The position numbers and the translations under genes were made by a program. 64,000 bases of DNA from Usnea hakonensis (taxonomy: Eukaryota; Ascomycota; Lecanoromycetes; Lecanorales; Parmeliaceae), in contig BLJB01000127.1 in the NCBI GenBank assembly GCA_013423325.1, positions 409,586-473,585 on the forward strand, read 5' to 3'. The notes under the pieces are model-generated. The model ran no database searches, was not told the DNA's origin, and saw only the letters and a list, made by a program, of their open reading frames with translations. Shown here in pieces: positions 1 through 12,915 of the stretch. Positions within the stretch are counted from its first letter, which is position 1, and every line of letters begins with the position of its first letter.

Positions 1-561
1 AACAGCATTCCCGAAAGGTCGCGGTATTGTAGTAGAAGAAGTTGGGGGCCCAAATGCCTTCCAGAGGAAAGTAGCAAATTCCCCCGCCGTCACATCACTG
101 TCGAGATGTTGGTTGGTCGGGTAGGCACCACCGAGAGAAAGAAGAATCTTCTTGCCTCTGCTTTGACAGTAGGTGATATTGGAGCCTACACCCGGGCAAT
201 TACTAAGAAGGAGTGAAGAGGAGCCATTAATATTGTCATAGGTTTCGGATCCACACTGATTGCCAAAATTGGTTCCGGGGTATCCACCGCTCTGGTCTGG
301 GAAGACGTTTACAAAACCAATTGGGATGATATCAATATTGTCATCATCGCAGAAGACTTCAAGCGGTTCCTGATATGGTCCTTGACCCTGTTGGGATTGC
401 TGTTAGCAGCCATCATGCCATGCTGCGGTCCCTCAACTCACCCAATAGACTGCCATGTTTGTATTCGCAGAAGCGTCGAACATAGCGAACGTAGATGGCA
501 GCAGAGTAGCAGCTACAGCCAAAATGGCTAGAGGTGTGAAGACCAACATCTTATTCAACAT
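1..561 (-). CDS. Class III (GH18) endochitinase, 5' part, truncated by window edge
   Basis: Secreted chitinase of glycoside hydrolase family 18, which hydrolyses beta-1,4-linked N-acetylglucosamine in cell walls. The first ATG (559-561) opens a hydrophobic signal peptide of about 25 residues ending near STFA. A 54-nt GT-AG intron at 388-441 joins exon 442-561 (40 codons, phase 0) to exon 1-387. Across the junction the protein reads NMAVYWGQGPYQEP, the first beta strand typical of fungal and plant class III chitinases. Further on comes KKILLSLGGAYP, the conserved SxGG strand. The catalytic DxxDxDxE motif should follow but lies beyond position 1, so activity cannot be judged. The Ser/Thr-rich region and any chitin-binding module usually found at the C-terminus are also out of view. 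Family assignment is firm; the role in the cell (wall remodelling, mycoparasitism or nutrition) is not shown. Confidence 0.9.
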
Positions 562-1644
562 TCTAATTACGAAAAAATTGTGCTAAGGAAGATAATTGAT
601 TAAAAGAAAAGGTCAAAGAATGTGAGATGTGCAATTGTCAAAGACAGGACGCAAACAAATGTTTGCTGGTAAAGAGTGACAGATGCTGTTGAAGGAAAGT
701 AGTGAGACGATGGACAGGAGGAAGGTGGTCACAAGTGGGACTGCTGAAGGGTATATCAAAACATGACAGCATGCGAAAGTCAAAACGCTTTCGGTGGAAA
801 GGGTGTCCATGGTCGATCTTGATTGGTCTCTTGTTCCTAAGCCCCAAAAAAGGATGCTGCCAAGGAAGCTCCGGAGATTGACAACTAGATCCAACAGTCC
901 AGACAATCAAGTAGGTACGAGTACCACACTGCACTCAGCAAGATACTAATCGAGTCCATGACGTGCAGCAAAAGAGGAGTTTCTTTCTATCTGCGTTCTT
1001 TTTCTTTTTCTGTGTCTGTTTTGTTATTCCTTCTTTCTCTCCCTGCTTCTCTTGTTCTTGATGAGAGGACTGTTTACTATCGAAGGTATATGGACCCTTT
1101 GAGACTAGGAAAGACCAAGTAACAGTGGGTGCAACCTTAAGATCAGCTCCACCGTCATAGCCTGGAGGACAAGAGGGAGAAATGATGATTGTAATTTGCG
1201 ATGAATACGAATTACGACAAGAAAAGAGCGCTATTCGGGATCCGAAATTAAGGGGAAGGATAAGCTTAAGTAATGTAAGTCCTAAGGCGGAAACGTGGCT
1301 CGCGTGGATGCTTAAAAGGGTACAACAATACCATTGGTTCATTAGTGTCAATCTAGATCTTGCATCCTTGTAGCCACACTGGTTGCTATGGGTGCCCCTT
1401 TTCATTACTTTATTCAATGGTCATGAACTGGTAGCACGCCACAGCCGGCTCGTGAAGCTGCGGCACAAATACGATACATATTTGTCCAACCCCACCCTCA
1501 CTAACGTAATTTTGGGGAGAAGCGACTCAAATCCAATGGCAATCTGTCTCCCAACCACGTCGCTCGTTGGCTATGCTCTCTCTGTAACGCGGTATCATCG
1601 TCAATCATGTCCCTCATATGAAAATTAAAGGTACTTTATAAGAA
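562..1644. other. Intergenic, no gene recognised
   Basis: Promoter side of the chitinase followed by about 1 kb without a reading frame that resembles a protein. The open frames here are short, overlap on both strands and show no conserved motif. I see no tRNA and no repeat. Confidence 0.6.
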
Positions 1645-2016
1645 TCATGCGCAGACCACATGATCATCGGTATTTGGATGTACAAGCGCGCTCAAGGGTC
1701 CTCGATTGATCACCGATTCTCAGCCAAGCTACAAATGCACCAAATTGAGCCGGCGTCGAGATGTCGACTTCGAACATGCCGAGCGGGTGGGGACCAATAG
1801 GTCTATCCCACACGCGGTAGATCCGGAGTCTGGGAACTCGTATCGGATGCGAGTCCATAGCTCGTTGGCGAAGGTGGTCTGTATTTCATTCGTCTGTGGC
1901 TTGTCAGAGTGCGTGGGGGCAATCGTCGTGGATAACCAAGTTGTTGAGTAGGGAACTCTGAAGGCAAGTGTCTCCGTACCTGGAAGAAATACAACATAGA
2001 TATGTACATCAAAGCC
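1645..2016 (-). pseudogene. DOPA 4,5-dioxygenase-like gene remnant with two frame breaks
   Basis: Three frames read in order on the minus strand give pieces of one DOPA-like-domain protein (DOPA 4,5-dioxygenase family, PF08883). Frame one, just below a CAG acceptor at about 2016-2018, gives GFDVHIYVVFLPGTETLAF and later NELWTRIRYEFP. A missing base near 1830 shifts to LRIYRVWDRPIGPHPLGMF and TPAQFGAFVAWL. Seven extra bases at 1714-1720 then shift to VINRGPLSALVHPNTDDHV before a stop at 1645. These are the family's conserved blocks in the correct order, including the HIY and GPHP metal-site regions. The 5' exon was not found and the usual C-terminal block (ATWMGE-like) is missing. Both breaks are indels, so this is decay by small insertions and deletions and not by RIP. 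A sequencing error could explain one break but hardly both. Confidence 0.75.
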
Positions 2017-2869
2017 TGCAGGTACTCATCAATGTTCTCTTCCCTAGGAGACCCAAACTCTTCTGTCAAACAAACCTCCCTTTATGGGAGCCACGAAACC
2101 TTCTTAGGCGTTGCTCATGACACTTGTCTTCGGATTAACAAAGCTTTTCCCATCATCGTTTCTCTCACTTTGTGGTTGGTCATTAATGCCGATCCTTTGG
2201 AGACACGGATGAGACAGCGATTTACTCGGATAGCTGAGGCAGATGCTCATATCCTTTGAGTGGTGACGGGTACACATACTGCGGAAAAGCTGTCATGTTT
2301 TCAAATCTTTGAATTTGTGCTTACCTTCCTTCATCGAGAAGATACTAGTCAGTATATAAACATAAGGTATGCATCTACTTTGTTGCCGAGTCTCAGCAAT
2401 TGATAGCGGCATCATGCAGTTCGGAAAGCTCGCTTCTTTCGAGTCCGAATGTTTTTCATTTTGATTTCTTACAAATCTAGATTACATCCTATTATCAACC
2501 AATGACTTGAATTCCGCACACAACCTATATGTATGAAGAAATCGACCATAGTAACTAAATCATCGTATCAGCGCCGTTACGAATGGAACTAGATACTGGT
2601 AAACATACCACACCCCGACACACCATGCCACGACAGTATACTGCATGGAAAAATAAGATCTGGCTTTGTGCCTAGAGAAATTAAAGGCTACAAGTGACGC
2701 TCTATGCCATGTTAACCCGTAGGCTTTATGTCCTTCAATCGAGAAGTGCCTTAATCTAGTCCGACGAATGCGTAGTAGTCTATACAAATCGCTTCCAATC
2801 ATATGATGCCACAAGATGATGGATGCCCAAACGCCATCGCTAATATAGCAACAAACTGAGAAGTTCCAT

Positions 2870-4179
2870 TTACCCTGCAATGAGAACCCACAGCAGAAAG
2901 AAGATCTGCCAGATGGATTAGCACCTTCACTCGTTATGAAAAGTGGGAACGCATGAAAGCCTACCATAAGAACGCCAAACATCTTGGCAACAAGCCACCT
3001 ATTACCAGAAACTCTCGACCAGTATTTCATGAGCTCACGTTGTGCACCCTGCACGTTATCGACCACATCTTCTGTGTTGGCGTCTATACGCTGTATTTGT
3101 TCACTGCGCAGACTTCAGCACCTCGTCAGCCTTGTGGAAAAGGTACACTGACCCTTGCTCAGATACCATAGCCGCCAGTTGCCCGAAAACCCCGCCTAAT
3201 TCATTGATAGTGCGCTCAATCATATCTATTGCTTCTCCTCGCATGTTTATGTACGTGTTCTGAGGTTGTGCTTCCTCCATCATCAAAAGCTGTTGATCCG
3301 ATTGCCCACTACTTTGCATCAGAGCTGAAGATGACCCAGGATCAAGGTTCAGTATGTCCTGGTTCGAATTCTGATAACCCGGCTGTGGCGTCCTGGATTT
3401 AGTAGGAGTGTTGTACAAAGGAGAGGCGGTCTGTTGCGGATTGAGTGGTGGTTGAGAATGCGCTGAAACGGATGAGACAAAGTTTTCTGTGCGTGATCGA
3501 GAGGCTTGAAGGTTCTTTGTGCGAACTTCTAGGACCTCCTTGAAATTAACGCCCACGTCAGCAAGCTTGCCTTGCAGCAGTACGACAACCTAGGTGTAGT
3601 TTAGTACTCTTTCCACCCTATCTACATGGAATTACACACGTTTTTGTTATGCTCTCCCTCCTGTTCCGTGCCGTTTCTTGAAGTCTGAGCTTGCTGTGAT
3701 TTCGAGAGCGATTGCAATGAGGATATTTGCGAGTTGAGGGATGAGAGATCTTGCTTAATGACATAGGTGAGTTCGTTGATTTCGACAGGTCTGTCATCAA
3801 ATAGCGTTTTTCGTTTCGCCACTTTTTCTGAAAAGTCAGTACAGATTTACTCAGTCACCCCGGTCTCAGTCGCTCCAGGTCTCTAGATGTAAGAAATAAA
3901 ATTGGTGGGTCACGTACATTCGGCCAGCCTGCCCAGCTTCTCCATTGTCCCTGTGATGCCACGCCCTATCTCCGCAGCTCTTCTGGCGAATTCTGATCGC
4001 GCCCCCTTTCTTGTCCCTTTGATATCGCCATTGGGAGACCCATTGGCCGCTCGTTTTTGTGATTCTGTTAGTAGCGATTGTCTCTGAGCATCAACTTTCG
4101 TCGAAGACTGCCGCTTTTGCGCCTGGGCTAAAACGGCTCTGAACTCAGCAGTTCGGTCTTGTATCGAAGTCACAGCCAT
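2870..4179 (-). CDS. SED5: Syntaxin-5 type t-SNARE, Golgi (SED5)
   Basis: Qa-SNARE for ER-to-Golgi and intra-Golgi vesicle fusion, anchored in the cis-Golgi membrane by a C-terminal segment. Five exons give 351 residues: 3918-4179, 3640-3821, 3153-3589, 2965-3103 and 2870-2905. All joints restore the conserved reading; total length is a multiple of three. The N-terminus MAVTSIQDRTAEFRAV is the Sed5 signature, followed by ELAKRKTLFDD in the Habc region. The SNARE motif runs from about residue 260, with the zero-layer Gln in the stretch GEQIQRIDANTEDVV, then SGNRWLVAKMFGVLM. The last exon supplies IFFLLWVLIAG, completing the membrane anchor. The 3918/3821 junction needs an AAG acceptor (exon begins TGGCG); the CAG just upstream would create a stop. 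Both neighbours are on other strands or unrelated, so it is transcribed alone. Confidence 0.95.
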
Positions 4180-5012
4180 CTTGGAGCAAGACGCTTACGC
4201 CCCTACTGAGTCTTTGTCCTGGTCGAATCTGGCCCTAGCTTCGGTGTTCGAATAGAATGAGACAAAGGTCCGGTACGAAAGACGTAGATGGAGATGGAGG
4301 CGGGGCGGAGGAGAGCGTTGATGAGGAATTCACTTGGTGCGGGTAGACAAATGCTTATTGGGAAGAGAGCGAGGATCGTCTTCGAGGATTCGAGGTCAAG
4401 TAAAACCCTTCGAAATCACGCTGTCGTATCGATTTCAGCTCATTGCGCGGCCTTTGTATGGAGAAGTCGTTTACCTCTTTCAAAGATTGAACGTTGTCCA
4501 AAAAGGAGCGCGCTCTGTTTCGGGAAATTGTCGGCCCGGTGAAGGGTGAACCCCAGAAAACCTGACTGTTGTCAAAAATGAGCTGCGCCTCCGCCATACT
4601 CGTTTGATTGGGCAACCCATTAATCGACAACTTACTTGAATAATTACAGGAAAATAGAATCTTTGAGGGAGAGAACGGAGTCATTTTTTTACCCTGTCAC
4701 CCTCCCTTGCCTTTGGACAACGCCGTAAAATCTTAATGGGGCGCGGCAGTCGCTAACTCAGGACCAAATTGGTGCGAAAGTTGAGACTGCGATTCGACTC
4801 ATTGCTGTCACCTTCTCTACAAATGCAGTGGCTTCATTGTTCGGGCGAAGTCGAGGCTCTCATGTAAGCCCAGCGCTGGCATGTGGTGTCTTCAATTACG
4901 GTATCCTGCACTGGTGCTACCTGGGCACTGCTGTAAGTGGCCAAACGCAGCCTTCTCACCCACAAAGCAGAGGTCTAACAGTGTCCTTTCGCCGCCTAGG
5001 AACTTAGCAATA
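4180..5012. other. Divergent intergenic region between SED5 and the large disordered-protein gene
   Basis: This 833-bp stretch holds both promoters. A possible 5'-UTR intron of the plus-strand gene lies at 4933-4999 (GTAAGT donor, CCTAG acceptor), 13 bases before its chosen ATG. A 109-codon minus-strand frame at 4355-4684 has no recognisable domain and contains its own GTAAGT; I take it as 5'-UTR sequence of SED5 and not a gene. Confidence 0.5.
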
Positions 5013-8000
5013 ATGTCACACCAAACTCCAGCTGGTGGGCAGTCTGCCTCTTTCAATACCAACGTTAATCGAGCGAAGACGAAGAAATGGGTGGAGGCCA
5101 AGTCATATTCTTATGACGGTGACGACTGGGGTGAGGTTGACGATTACGATGAATATGGAGGCTATGATGAGCGAGGTCCAGAACCTGCGCCAGTAGCAAA
5201 GCCCACCGGGCTCCGACAGCGAGGCCAGTCAGCGAGTCAGATGCCCCAAGACCCATACTCAGTCCGTCAAGACCCATACCAATCACCTGTCGACACCAGA
5301 ATACATGGTACTACGGGCGGACTCTCCAATCGTCAACAACAACAACAGTATGGCAGCCGCAGCGTAACAAATCCCCACCCTGAACCTCAAGCTCCCACGA
5401 TGCGGCGGATCAATTCTTTTGACCCTGAAGACGAAAGGCGGGCCTTTTCAGCTGGCGCCCCTCTGCAAAGCATGAGCAAAACTGGTTTGGGAACCCAGTC
5501 TCCAGTTCAACACAATCAAGGCCAGAATACAGCGAGGCATGACTTCCAACCCGACCAGACCTTTTCCAATCAAACCCCCCAAGACCAGCCTAGCCCTGCT
5601 CGGCCTTCTGTGCATATCCTGAATCGTCCGAGCATGGATGAGTCGGTAAGAAATGTTGGTCCGCCCCAGCCGCTGACTGGAACCTATCAAAATATATATC
5701 CTGATCAGCCACTGCAATCGAATACCGGCGGCAGAACGCAGTCCATGGCGAGCACCAACTCAGCTTTAGATTTTCATAACAGACGCGATTTCTCTCCCTC
5801 GGCCATGCCACCACCCTTGCAAACTCGTGGTTCGCCGTCTCCCAAATTGAGATCCTCTCCCAGTCATCCACCGCGCAAGAGCAGTTTAAGCCAAGAAAAT
5901 GCGCCTTCTTTGCCTTCCGACGCACAAGCTCCGGCGACAACAAGAGTAGGAGATGCGGGGACTGGTCAGTCCCCCGCAAGGGAACGTGCTGCTAGTGGTG
6001 CTGGGAAGGTATTGCCCTTTGTTCGACCAGCAGATATATACCGGCGCATGCAAGAAGAGAGGGAACGGGAACGTCAATCACAAGAATCAGTAAGACCTAG
6101 TATGGATGCAATCATGAGCGAGACGCATGAACGTCCAGGCCTCGGAAACCAACCGGACAGCGACGTCGGCCAGCGCTTGAAGCCAACTTTGGATCCGGTC
6201 ACAGAGCGTAGAAGCGAGTACGGTTTTGAAGGAGTAGATGTCGGTGATCAGTTGAAGCCTGAGGAGCGACGTCCTACGACTTCGAAGAAATTCGAGCTCC
6301 CAAATCGCAATAAAATCACTGGTCCCCAAGGTGCCAGTCCTCCACTTCAGCCTATGCTTCCTGATGTCAGTCGGGTCTCCGGTTTTGGCGAATCTTTCTT
6401 CGGCTCAACAAATGGTTCCCATGAGCCGTCGCAAGCACCTTTCGAGAATTTCACAGGGCCCACCGCTTCCGTGCCTGCACAACAAGAGTCGCATGAGGCA
6501 ATACCAGACAAGGACTTGAGAACCCAGCCATCCCTGGGATTTACTTCTGCTGTACATGAAGCTTTTGACAGAGCCGAGAATCAGGTACCGCCTACTCCGA
6601 GTTCTGCGGCAGGCTCTACAGTTGAGCGAAGTACTAGCGGAGGCACCAGTACTGTGAGCCCAATTATAAGCAGAGGCCCTAGTACCGCTACGGAGAACTG
6701 GAATCCCGGGCTTCCAGGAATCGATGATGTGACCACCCCAACGACGGTCGACGCACATGGCAGCTCGAGACCATTGTCTTCAAGTTCATTAGGCACCCCA
6801 AAACAAATCGCAAGGAAGCCGTCACCATCACCATCACCAACAACAATACCGCAGTCGGCGGACTTACCCTCACCGTCATTCGTTCCAGGCCATCGAAGAG
6901 ACCTAAGTACCCCGAGCCCTGACAACAGCCCTGCGAGGACGCCAGCGCTCGAAGTCAACCGACAATTGCGACAACCGCAAGAGGTCGAGCTTGCTGCGGC
7001 TACTCCGACTAAGCCAAGCTTCAGTACGGACAATAGCTCAAACGTGCCCGAGATTGCTGAGCAGGAACCGAGTTTCACAGACCCAACGGAAACAGAATTT
7101 AATGGCAGGGCAGACGTTCATATGGAGAGCCAACCGCTCGTCAAGGACTTTCCTGGAAGAGCTGAACCAGCAGGCTCACCTATTCCGTTTCCTCAAAGCT
7201 ACCTACGGACTCGTACAGACTCAGGAAGTAGCAGCAGAGTCCGTGATCTAGCAGATAGATTCGAAAGTGGTAGCCGACCTGGGTCCGCACACTCAGCTAC
7301 ACCACGTAGCAGTGCGTTTGGAAATTCAATGCAAAAAGATGATTTCATTCCATCTCGTCCTCTAGCCGATCGCATGGAGAGCTTCCGACCTCACCTACCT
7401 GGTGGATGGGAGTCGTCCGCCTCAATCGCCCCAGCAGCGGCGCTCCGAAGACCGGAATCTATGGTGGACCGCACGAGACCCGATTCAATTGCGACCACTG
7501 AAGCGCCCAAAGAGGAGATTGTCTCGTCTCCGGTTGAAGCTCCTTCGTCTGTGTCTCAGATCAAGGACGCATCTGAAGATGCCTTCATAGCTGTAGCAGC
7601 AGCGGGGACTGCATTGGCCGATGCCTTAGCTGCAGCTGTCGGAATTGAACGACGCAATGGCTCTGAGACTTCAGCTATCGAAGATGCGTCAGACGAGCAA
7701 GCGATGCCAAGAAGGCCCGAAGATCATGGGTCAGCCACTCACGAACGCAATGTCTCGACGAACACGGTCGTCAACCCAGAGGCTACAAAATCTTTCCTGG
7801 CAAACAGCGTGGACGACGAAGAATCCTCGACTGCTGCACCCACTCCTCTCGCAATGGAGACTCCTCTTCATCCCACTGAACACTCCAAGACCCCGGATTA
7901 CTTTCGACCTTCCGCTAATCAAGAATACCAAGGTCCGCCCAACCAGAGCGACGGAATGGCGCCAGCAAAACGCTCACCGATGTTGCCTTCACTGAACACT

Positions 8001-11000
8001 GATAGAGAGGCTCCTCAGTATGAGTCTGACAGACTACGCAGAGAGATTGTGCGAGAATTGAGTCCCATGATTTCGAGCGAGCCAACAACCGCGCAGTCGG
8101 ATTACAGCAACTACGAAAATACTTCGAGATTGTCCTCGAACCAAAGCTTACCGCGTCCAGGCTACGAGAGCGGAGTCCTTCCAAAAGAATATGAGAGCTA
8201 TTGGAATGATCCCAACAGCGACGACGACATAAGCCACTTCGCCGGTGGGCCAGATCGGCTAGAAGATGCCACCACTGCACACCGCCAGCAAGGCGCCGCT
8301 GTTATCGGTGAACCTTTGATTCCACGTCACCTCGACCAAGGTATTCCTCCAGGTGAACCCTTGCACTTAAGTCAACCAACAGAGAACTCACCCTCCGATC
8401 CGACGATCATAGGCGAAGGCTCCCAAGACCGTCCTCAGGTGCTACAGCATCGATTCTCGTGGGAGCAACCATTGCAATCTCCACAACCCATTCCTGCAGG
8501 TCCAGACACCACTCACGAAGCCTTAGCTTCCTCAATGGTTGAGTCACCGAAATTTGCAGAGTCAAACACTGTTGATGAAGCGCCAGACGGTCCAGTGTCG
8601 GACTTCTTAAAGACTGCGGTATATCCTGAGGGTCAATCTTTCCGGCCTCAACATCCTGGCGAAGCTTACCAAGTGTCTGGATCGCCTATCAATGTAGATG
8701 CGCCTGAAAAACTAAAGACGAAAACAATTGATCAGGAAGTTCCCTTTCCCGCCAGTCGAAATATATTAGGTCTGCAAGATGAGACAGTAGGTTTTGAGAG
8801 AGAATTGCCAGAACACAGCCCTGGCTTAGAGGTAGCACCGTCATCACTAGAAAACGAACACGCAAAGAACACGGAATCTGGCTATGATAATGACACGAAC
8901 TTTATGGGCCAAGAGAGCCCAATGCTGCAGAGTGAAGGGAGGCAGAACATCGAGCCTCCTGTTCTCGAGCCTTCCCTACCAGAGCCTCCTATTCATGACC
9001 CAGCTCCAAAGCTCAGTGCTCGCGACGATGGGCTACCTCTACCAGCTCCAAATTTTCAACCAAAGATCACAGCTTTCCGGGAAATACTTGCCTTGAAATC
9101 CCCATCTGAACGCATCCGAGCCTATGACGACACTCGAGAGCAGTTTGCCAACCAGAACACTGGCCTTGCGCATTGGCTTGCTATCACGGCGAATAACCTC
9201 CCCGAGCATGCAGATTTATGGGACAATCCTACACGTCGTCCTGCTTTCCAGGTTCACAAGCCGTCTCCCTCAAGGTCGAAGTTCAGCGGGCTACTGCAAA
9301 GTGGAGGTCATTCTAGTCAGCCATACCCAAACAACGCACAGTCAGCGCTAGCAAGTGCTGGTCCTCTGGGCAATACTTCGTCCTATGGATATTCGCCGTC
9401 TGGAGGGTCGAGTGGCAAACTCTCCAGTCAGCAAGTTCAGGCGAAGGGCAAAGATCTATTGCATACTGCAGGCGTTTTTGGAGGAAAAGCAAACGTTGCT
9501 GCGAAGGGTTTGTTCTCCAAGGGCAAAAGCAAGCTTAGGGGCAGCAGCGGTGTGGAAAAGGTATAACTTTTTCCTTTGCATGTGGTCCCTACTTTGATCC
9601 TTTTCCAATCAATGTTTCTATACCTGCTGCCTTGGCAAACGGGAGATTCTGAATTTAGTAGATGTAATTTTATCAGCAGAAACGAATGTCAGAATCTCGG
9701 TCGAGTACCGATCGATCGCCGTTCACTGAGATTCTCTCTTCTGTTATATAACTGACTTTTGTTTCTCCAAATGCAGTAATTGATACTTGTGTTGTGTCAG
9801 GCTCCTCCCGCTCTACCCCAAACCTATGACTCCGAGCCCCGAGGAATGCAGCAACAACCAAGGATCATCGAGGCATCGCTCCCCGTTCAACGCGCTAGCA
9901 GAGCCACAAGCCCGTCTGATGTTCAAGGAACCCATGACATGTGTGCCGACAATGATAGAACTACAGTCAAAACCAGCGTACTGCCTCAAGGAGACTCTCC
10001 TGCCATTGTTAGAAGAGTCGACGCCGTATTAGCCGCTAAGGAATCTTCACACCACCATGACGTCCTAAATGAAACAACGATCAGAGCACCAATTCAAGAC
10101 CATCAGCTATTGCCACAATCTTCTGAGCAAACATTGCTCCAAGATACGCCTTCTCTTGAAAGTTACACGCAGAGTCAGGAAGGCGATGACGAGCGTAGCG
10201 AGGAATCCGATCCTACAACCCAAGAACACCCCCCTCGAGCTTCCAGTTTGTATCTCAAAGGAATTACTCGCCAGAAACAGAGTCATTCTCCCCAAGCCCT
10301 AGCAGGCGCAGGAGACAATGCTTTAAACTTTCCCAAAGAACTGCCTTTAGTAGATTCCTACGCTGGGTCTTCTAAAGAAGTCCAGACCCCTCGGTCCGCT
10401 ACCAGCAGCAATAAGACACCAACCCAAGCAACTTTCACAGATACAGGCCAACCTGCTATACCAGCTACGTTTCCCGTTTCAACAGACGGAACCAGCACTC
10501 GGCATCATAGAGGCGCGGAAACATCTCCAATATCCTCTTCTCAGCCGCAGTCAGGTTTTGCTACCACAACTTCGAGCAACGGCCGTCGAGGTCAAGAGCC
10601 TGAAGCCGGTCCAAGATTTTCCCAGGATTCCGAAGGCACGTTCCATACAGCAGATAGCGGAGACGGCCTTCTTGAAAATTCATCGCCAAAAATGCAGAGA
10701 CCTGAATATCATCCAGCCGGCCGCGATCTGTATCCACAAGTTCCTACGGATGAGAATATGCCGCATCAGTCAGAGACATATCAAAGGAACTTTAAGAATT
10801 CGCCGACGAAGGTCCAAAATAGTACGCCAACCATCTTGGCGCGCGATTCTATGAATTCTCAACTACCAGCTCGAGACTACTCTTGGAGAGGACCAAGTAT
10901 TGACAGTGAAGCCAGTCGTATGAATTTCGATCATCCACCATCCCCTTTGACGCCACGACAGCCAATCAATTATGATGCTCCGGAACAGAGAGGGCGAAGT

Positions 11001-12915
11001 GGTCCTATTCATTACGGCATCGACCATGATTTTGACCGACCAAACGATACGGAACACCCTCGGAGCCGTTCGCCATCGTACTCTAGACTGTCACAAGATA
11101 CACGACGATCACAGGATTCCCGTCCATCTATAGACCCCAACATCCTCGATCACCCTGCTTTCCGCGCAGTTGCAGAGGGTAACGGTATGCCTGCGCAAGA
11201 TTATGGTAGGCGGCTCACGCGGGAAGAGGACTTAGATTCACGCCACCAGACAGCAGAGCAAATGATTGTAGGCAGTGGGCCACCTATAGGGAGACGTTCG
11301 GAAAGCAAACCACAATCTAAGCGGGGCTCAAGAAGCTCAGCGTTCTTCAAAGCCTTCACCAGCCCGTCGAAATCAGACCAACCCCCTTTGCCAAACGCCG
11401 CAGATAGCCAAGCCAGCTCGTCTCCCAGAAATTCTCCTGCCGTTGGGGACAGGAAGAGCAAAACGTTCAGCATCTTCCATTCTCGTAGTGGGAACAAGGG
11501 GAGTAGAAGTGGAGAAAGTCGTGGTACAGAGAATATGACACCTCGGGCCGCTCCACCTCGAAGTTCTTTTACACAAGTCGGTCCAGTGACACCAAGGCCC
11601 GTTGAAGAAGATATGTCTCCAAAAGTTGTATCGAGCAAACAGAACAAGAAACTGCAAAGGGCGTCGACGTCCTCAAAGCCAGAACCAGACGGTGGAAAAA
11701 AGAAGAGGTTCTCGGCGATTGGGGTAAGGAGCCAGACTTTCGTGGAGCAATCAATTTACTAATCTATTTCAGACACTTTTCGGAGGTCGAAAGCGACAGA
11801 GCCCCACTCAGCAGTCTCATGTTTCCCCTCAGCAGTCTTTCCAGCATTCTTCCCCAATTCAGACGCAACAGCGCGGAGCAAACAACAGCGTCCAGCAGCA
11901 AAGATCCCGACAAGATGACTATGGAACGCCCAGGGAAGATTACATTCAGCCACCTCACGAAGGTTACTATGCCCCCAGTCGCCGGGATGGGGGATCTTCC
12001 CAAACCGCTGGTGCATATCGTTCGCCCAATTCTGCATCGCGACGAAATGGGCAATCACACTCAAGAGCTCCAGACCCTCCAGCTTATGTACAGGACTCCG
12101 CCTTACGAGTCCGTCAGCTAATGTCGCCGGTTGAACAGCCTAACACTGCAATCCTACCACAAAACTCAACCTTCCCTCAACGCAGCCCTCAGCATCCATC
12201 ATCTGGTATGCTCAGTTCATCCACCTCTAACCAAACAAATACCGGTGAAGTTATGCCGCAGACACCTGAGCCCCAAACCAAGGCGTCAGGCAGTTCTTGG
12301 ACACGCTTCTCTACTCATTCCCGATCCAAGAGCCGGCAAGAGCAAGCACGAACTCCATCCAATGGGGCGCTGTCATCCCCGCCTCTGAAACATTACGCAC
12401 CTGCGCCCCCATCCAACAACGCTGCGGCCGTCCGCCAATTTCCAGAAACAGGGCGCCGAGAGTCTCCACCCCCGCCTCCTCCGCCACCCAAGGATGACTG
12501 GCACCGCGCTCGTCCCCGCGACACCTCCACTCTCTCACCCCCACGAACGAATCAAGACGCGCGCCACTCGCCAACTCCTTCCCAATCCTCTCCACCCCAC
12601 GTCTCCTCTCACCAACGCCAATCACTCCCTCCCCTTCAAACAAACATGCGCGGCAACACCTCCCGCAATAGCGCGATCATCGGCTCCGGTAGAACGATGA
12701 CCCCAGAGGAAAAGCGCAAGTCGCGCCAGCTCGAGATTGAGAGGAGTACCATTCCGCCGCCACAGGGTCCTCCTCCGCGGAGCAACGCACCCGGATATGC
12801 GCGGGAGGAATGGGGGCGTGTTGGTGAGGATGATGATGATGCGGAGCCGGTTATGTCGGCGACGAGTTTCCCGGGACAGATGTGGCAGCCGAGTTATGCG
12901 CATTGGGAGGATTGA
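5013..12915 (+). CDS. Giant, mostly disordered Ser/Pro/Gln-rich protein conserved in filamentous ascomycetes
   Basis: I read one gene of three exons, 5013-9560, 9801-11723 and 11773-12915, giving 2537 residues. The start at 5013 (MSHQTPAGGQ) follows a probable 5'-UTR intron; a longer frame from 4881 is less likely. Recognisable conserved parts are an N-terminal block KTKKWVEAKSYSYDGDDWG, a block near residues 1350-1405 (FREILALKSPSERIRAYDD, then HWLAITANNLPEHADL), the stretch LLHTAGVFGGKANVAAKGL and a basic motif RFSAIG-TLFGGRKR split by the second intron. The rest is low-complexity, rich in Ser, Pro, Thr and Gln, as in scaffold proteins. The first intron (240 nt, AAG-GTATAA to TGTCAG, phase 0) is the weak point: without it the frame ends at 9566. 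In that case the second half would be a separate gene, possibly starting at the ATG at 9685. No enzyme domain is visible and function is unknown. Confidence 0.7.

Noticed and set aside
4355..4684. 109-codon minus-strand frame upstream of SED5
   Set aside because: No known motif, contains a GTAAGT splice donor, and lies where the SED5 leader is expected.
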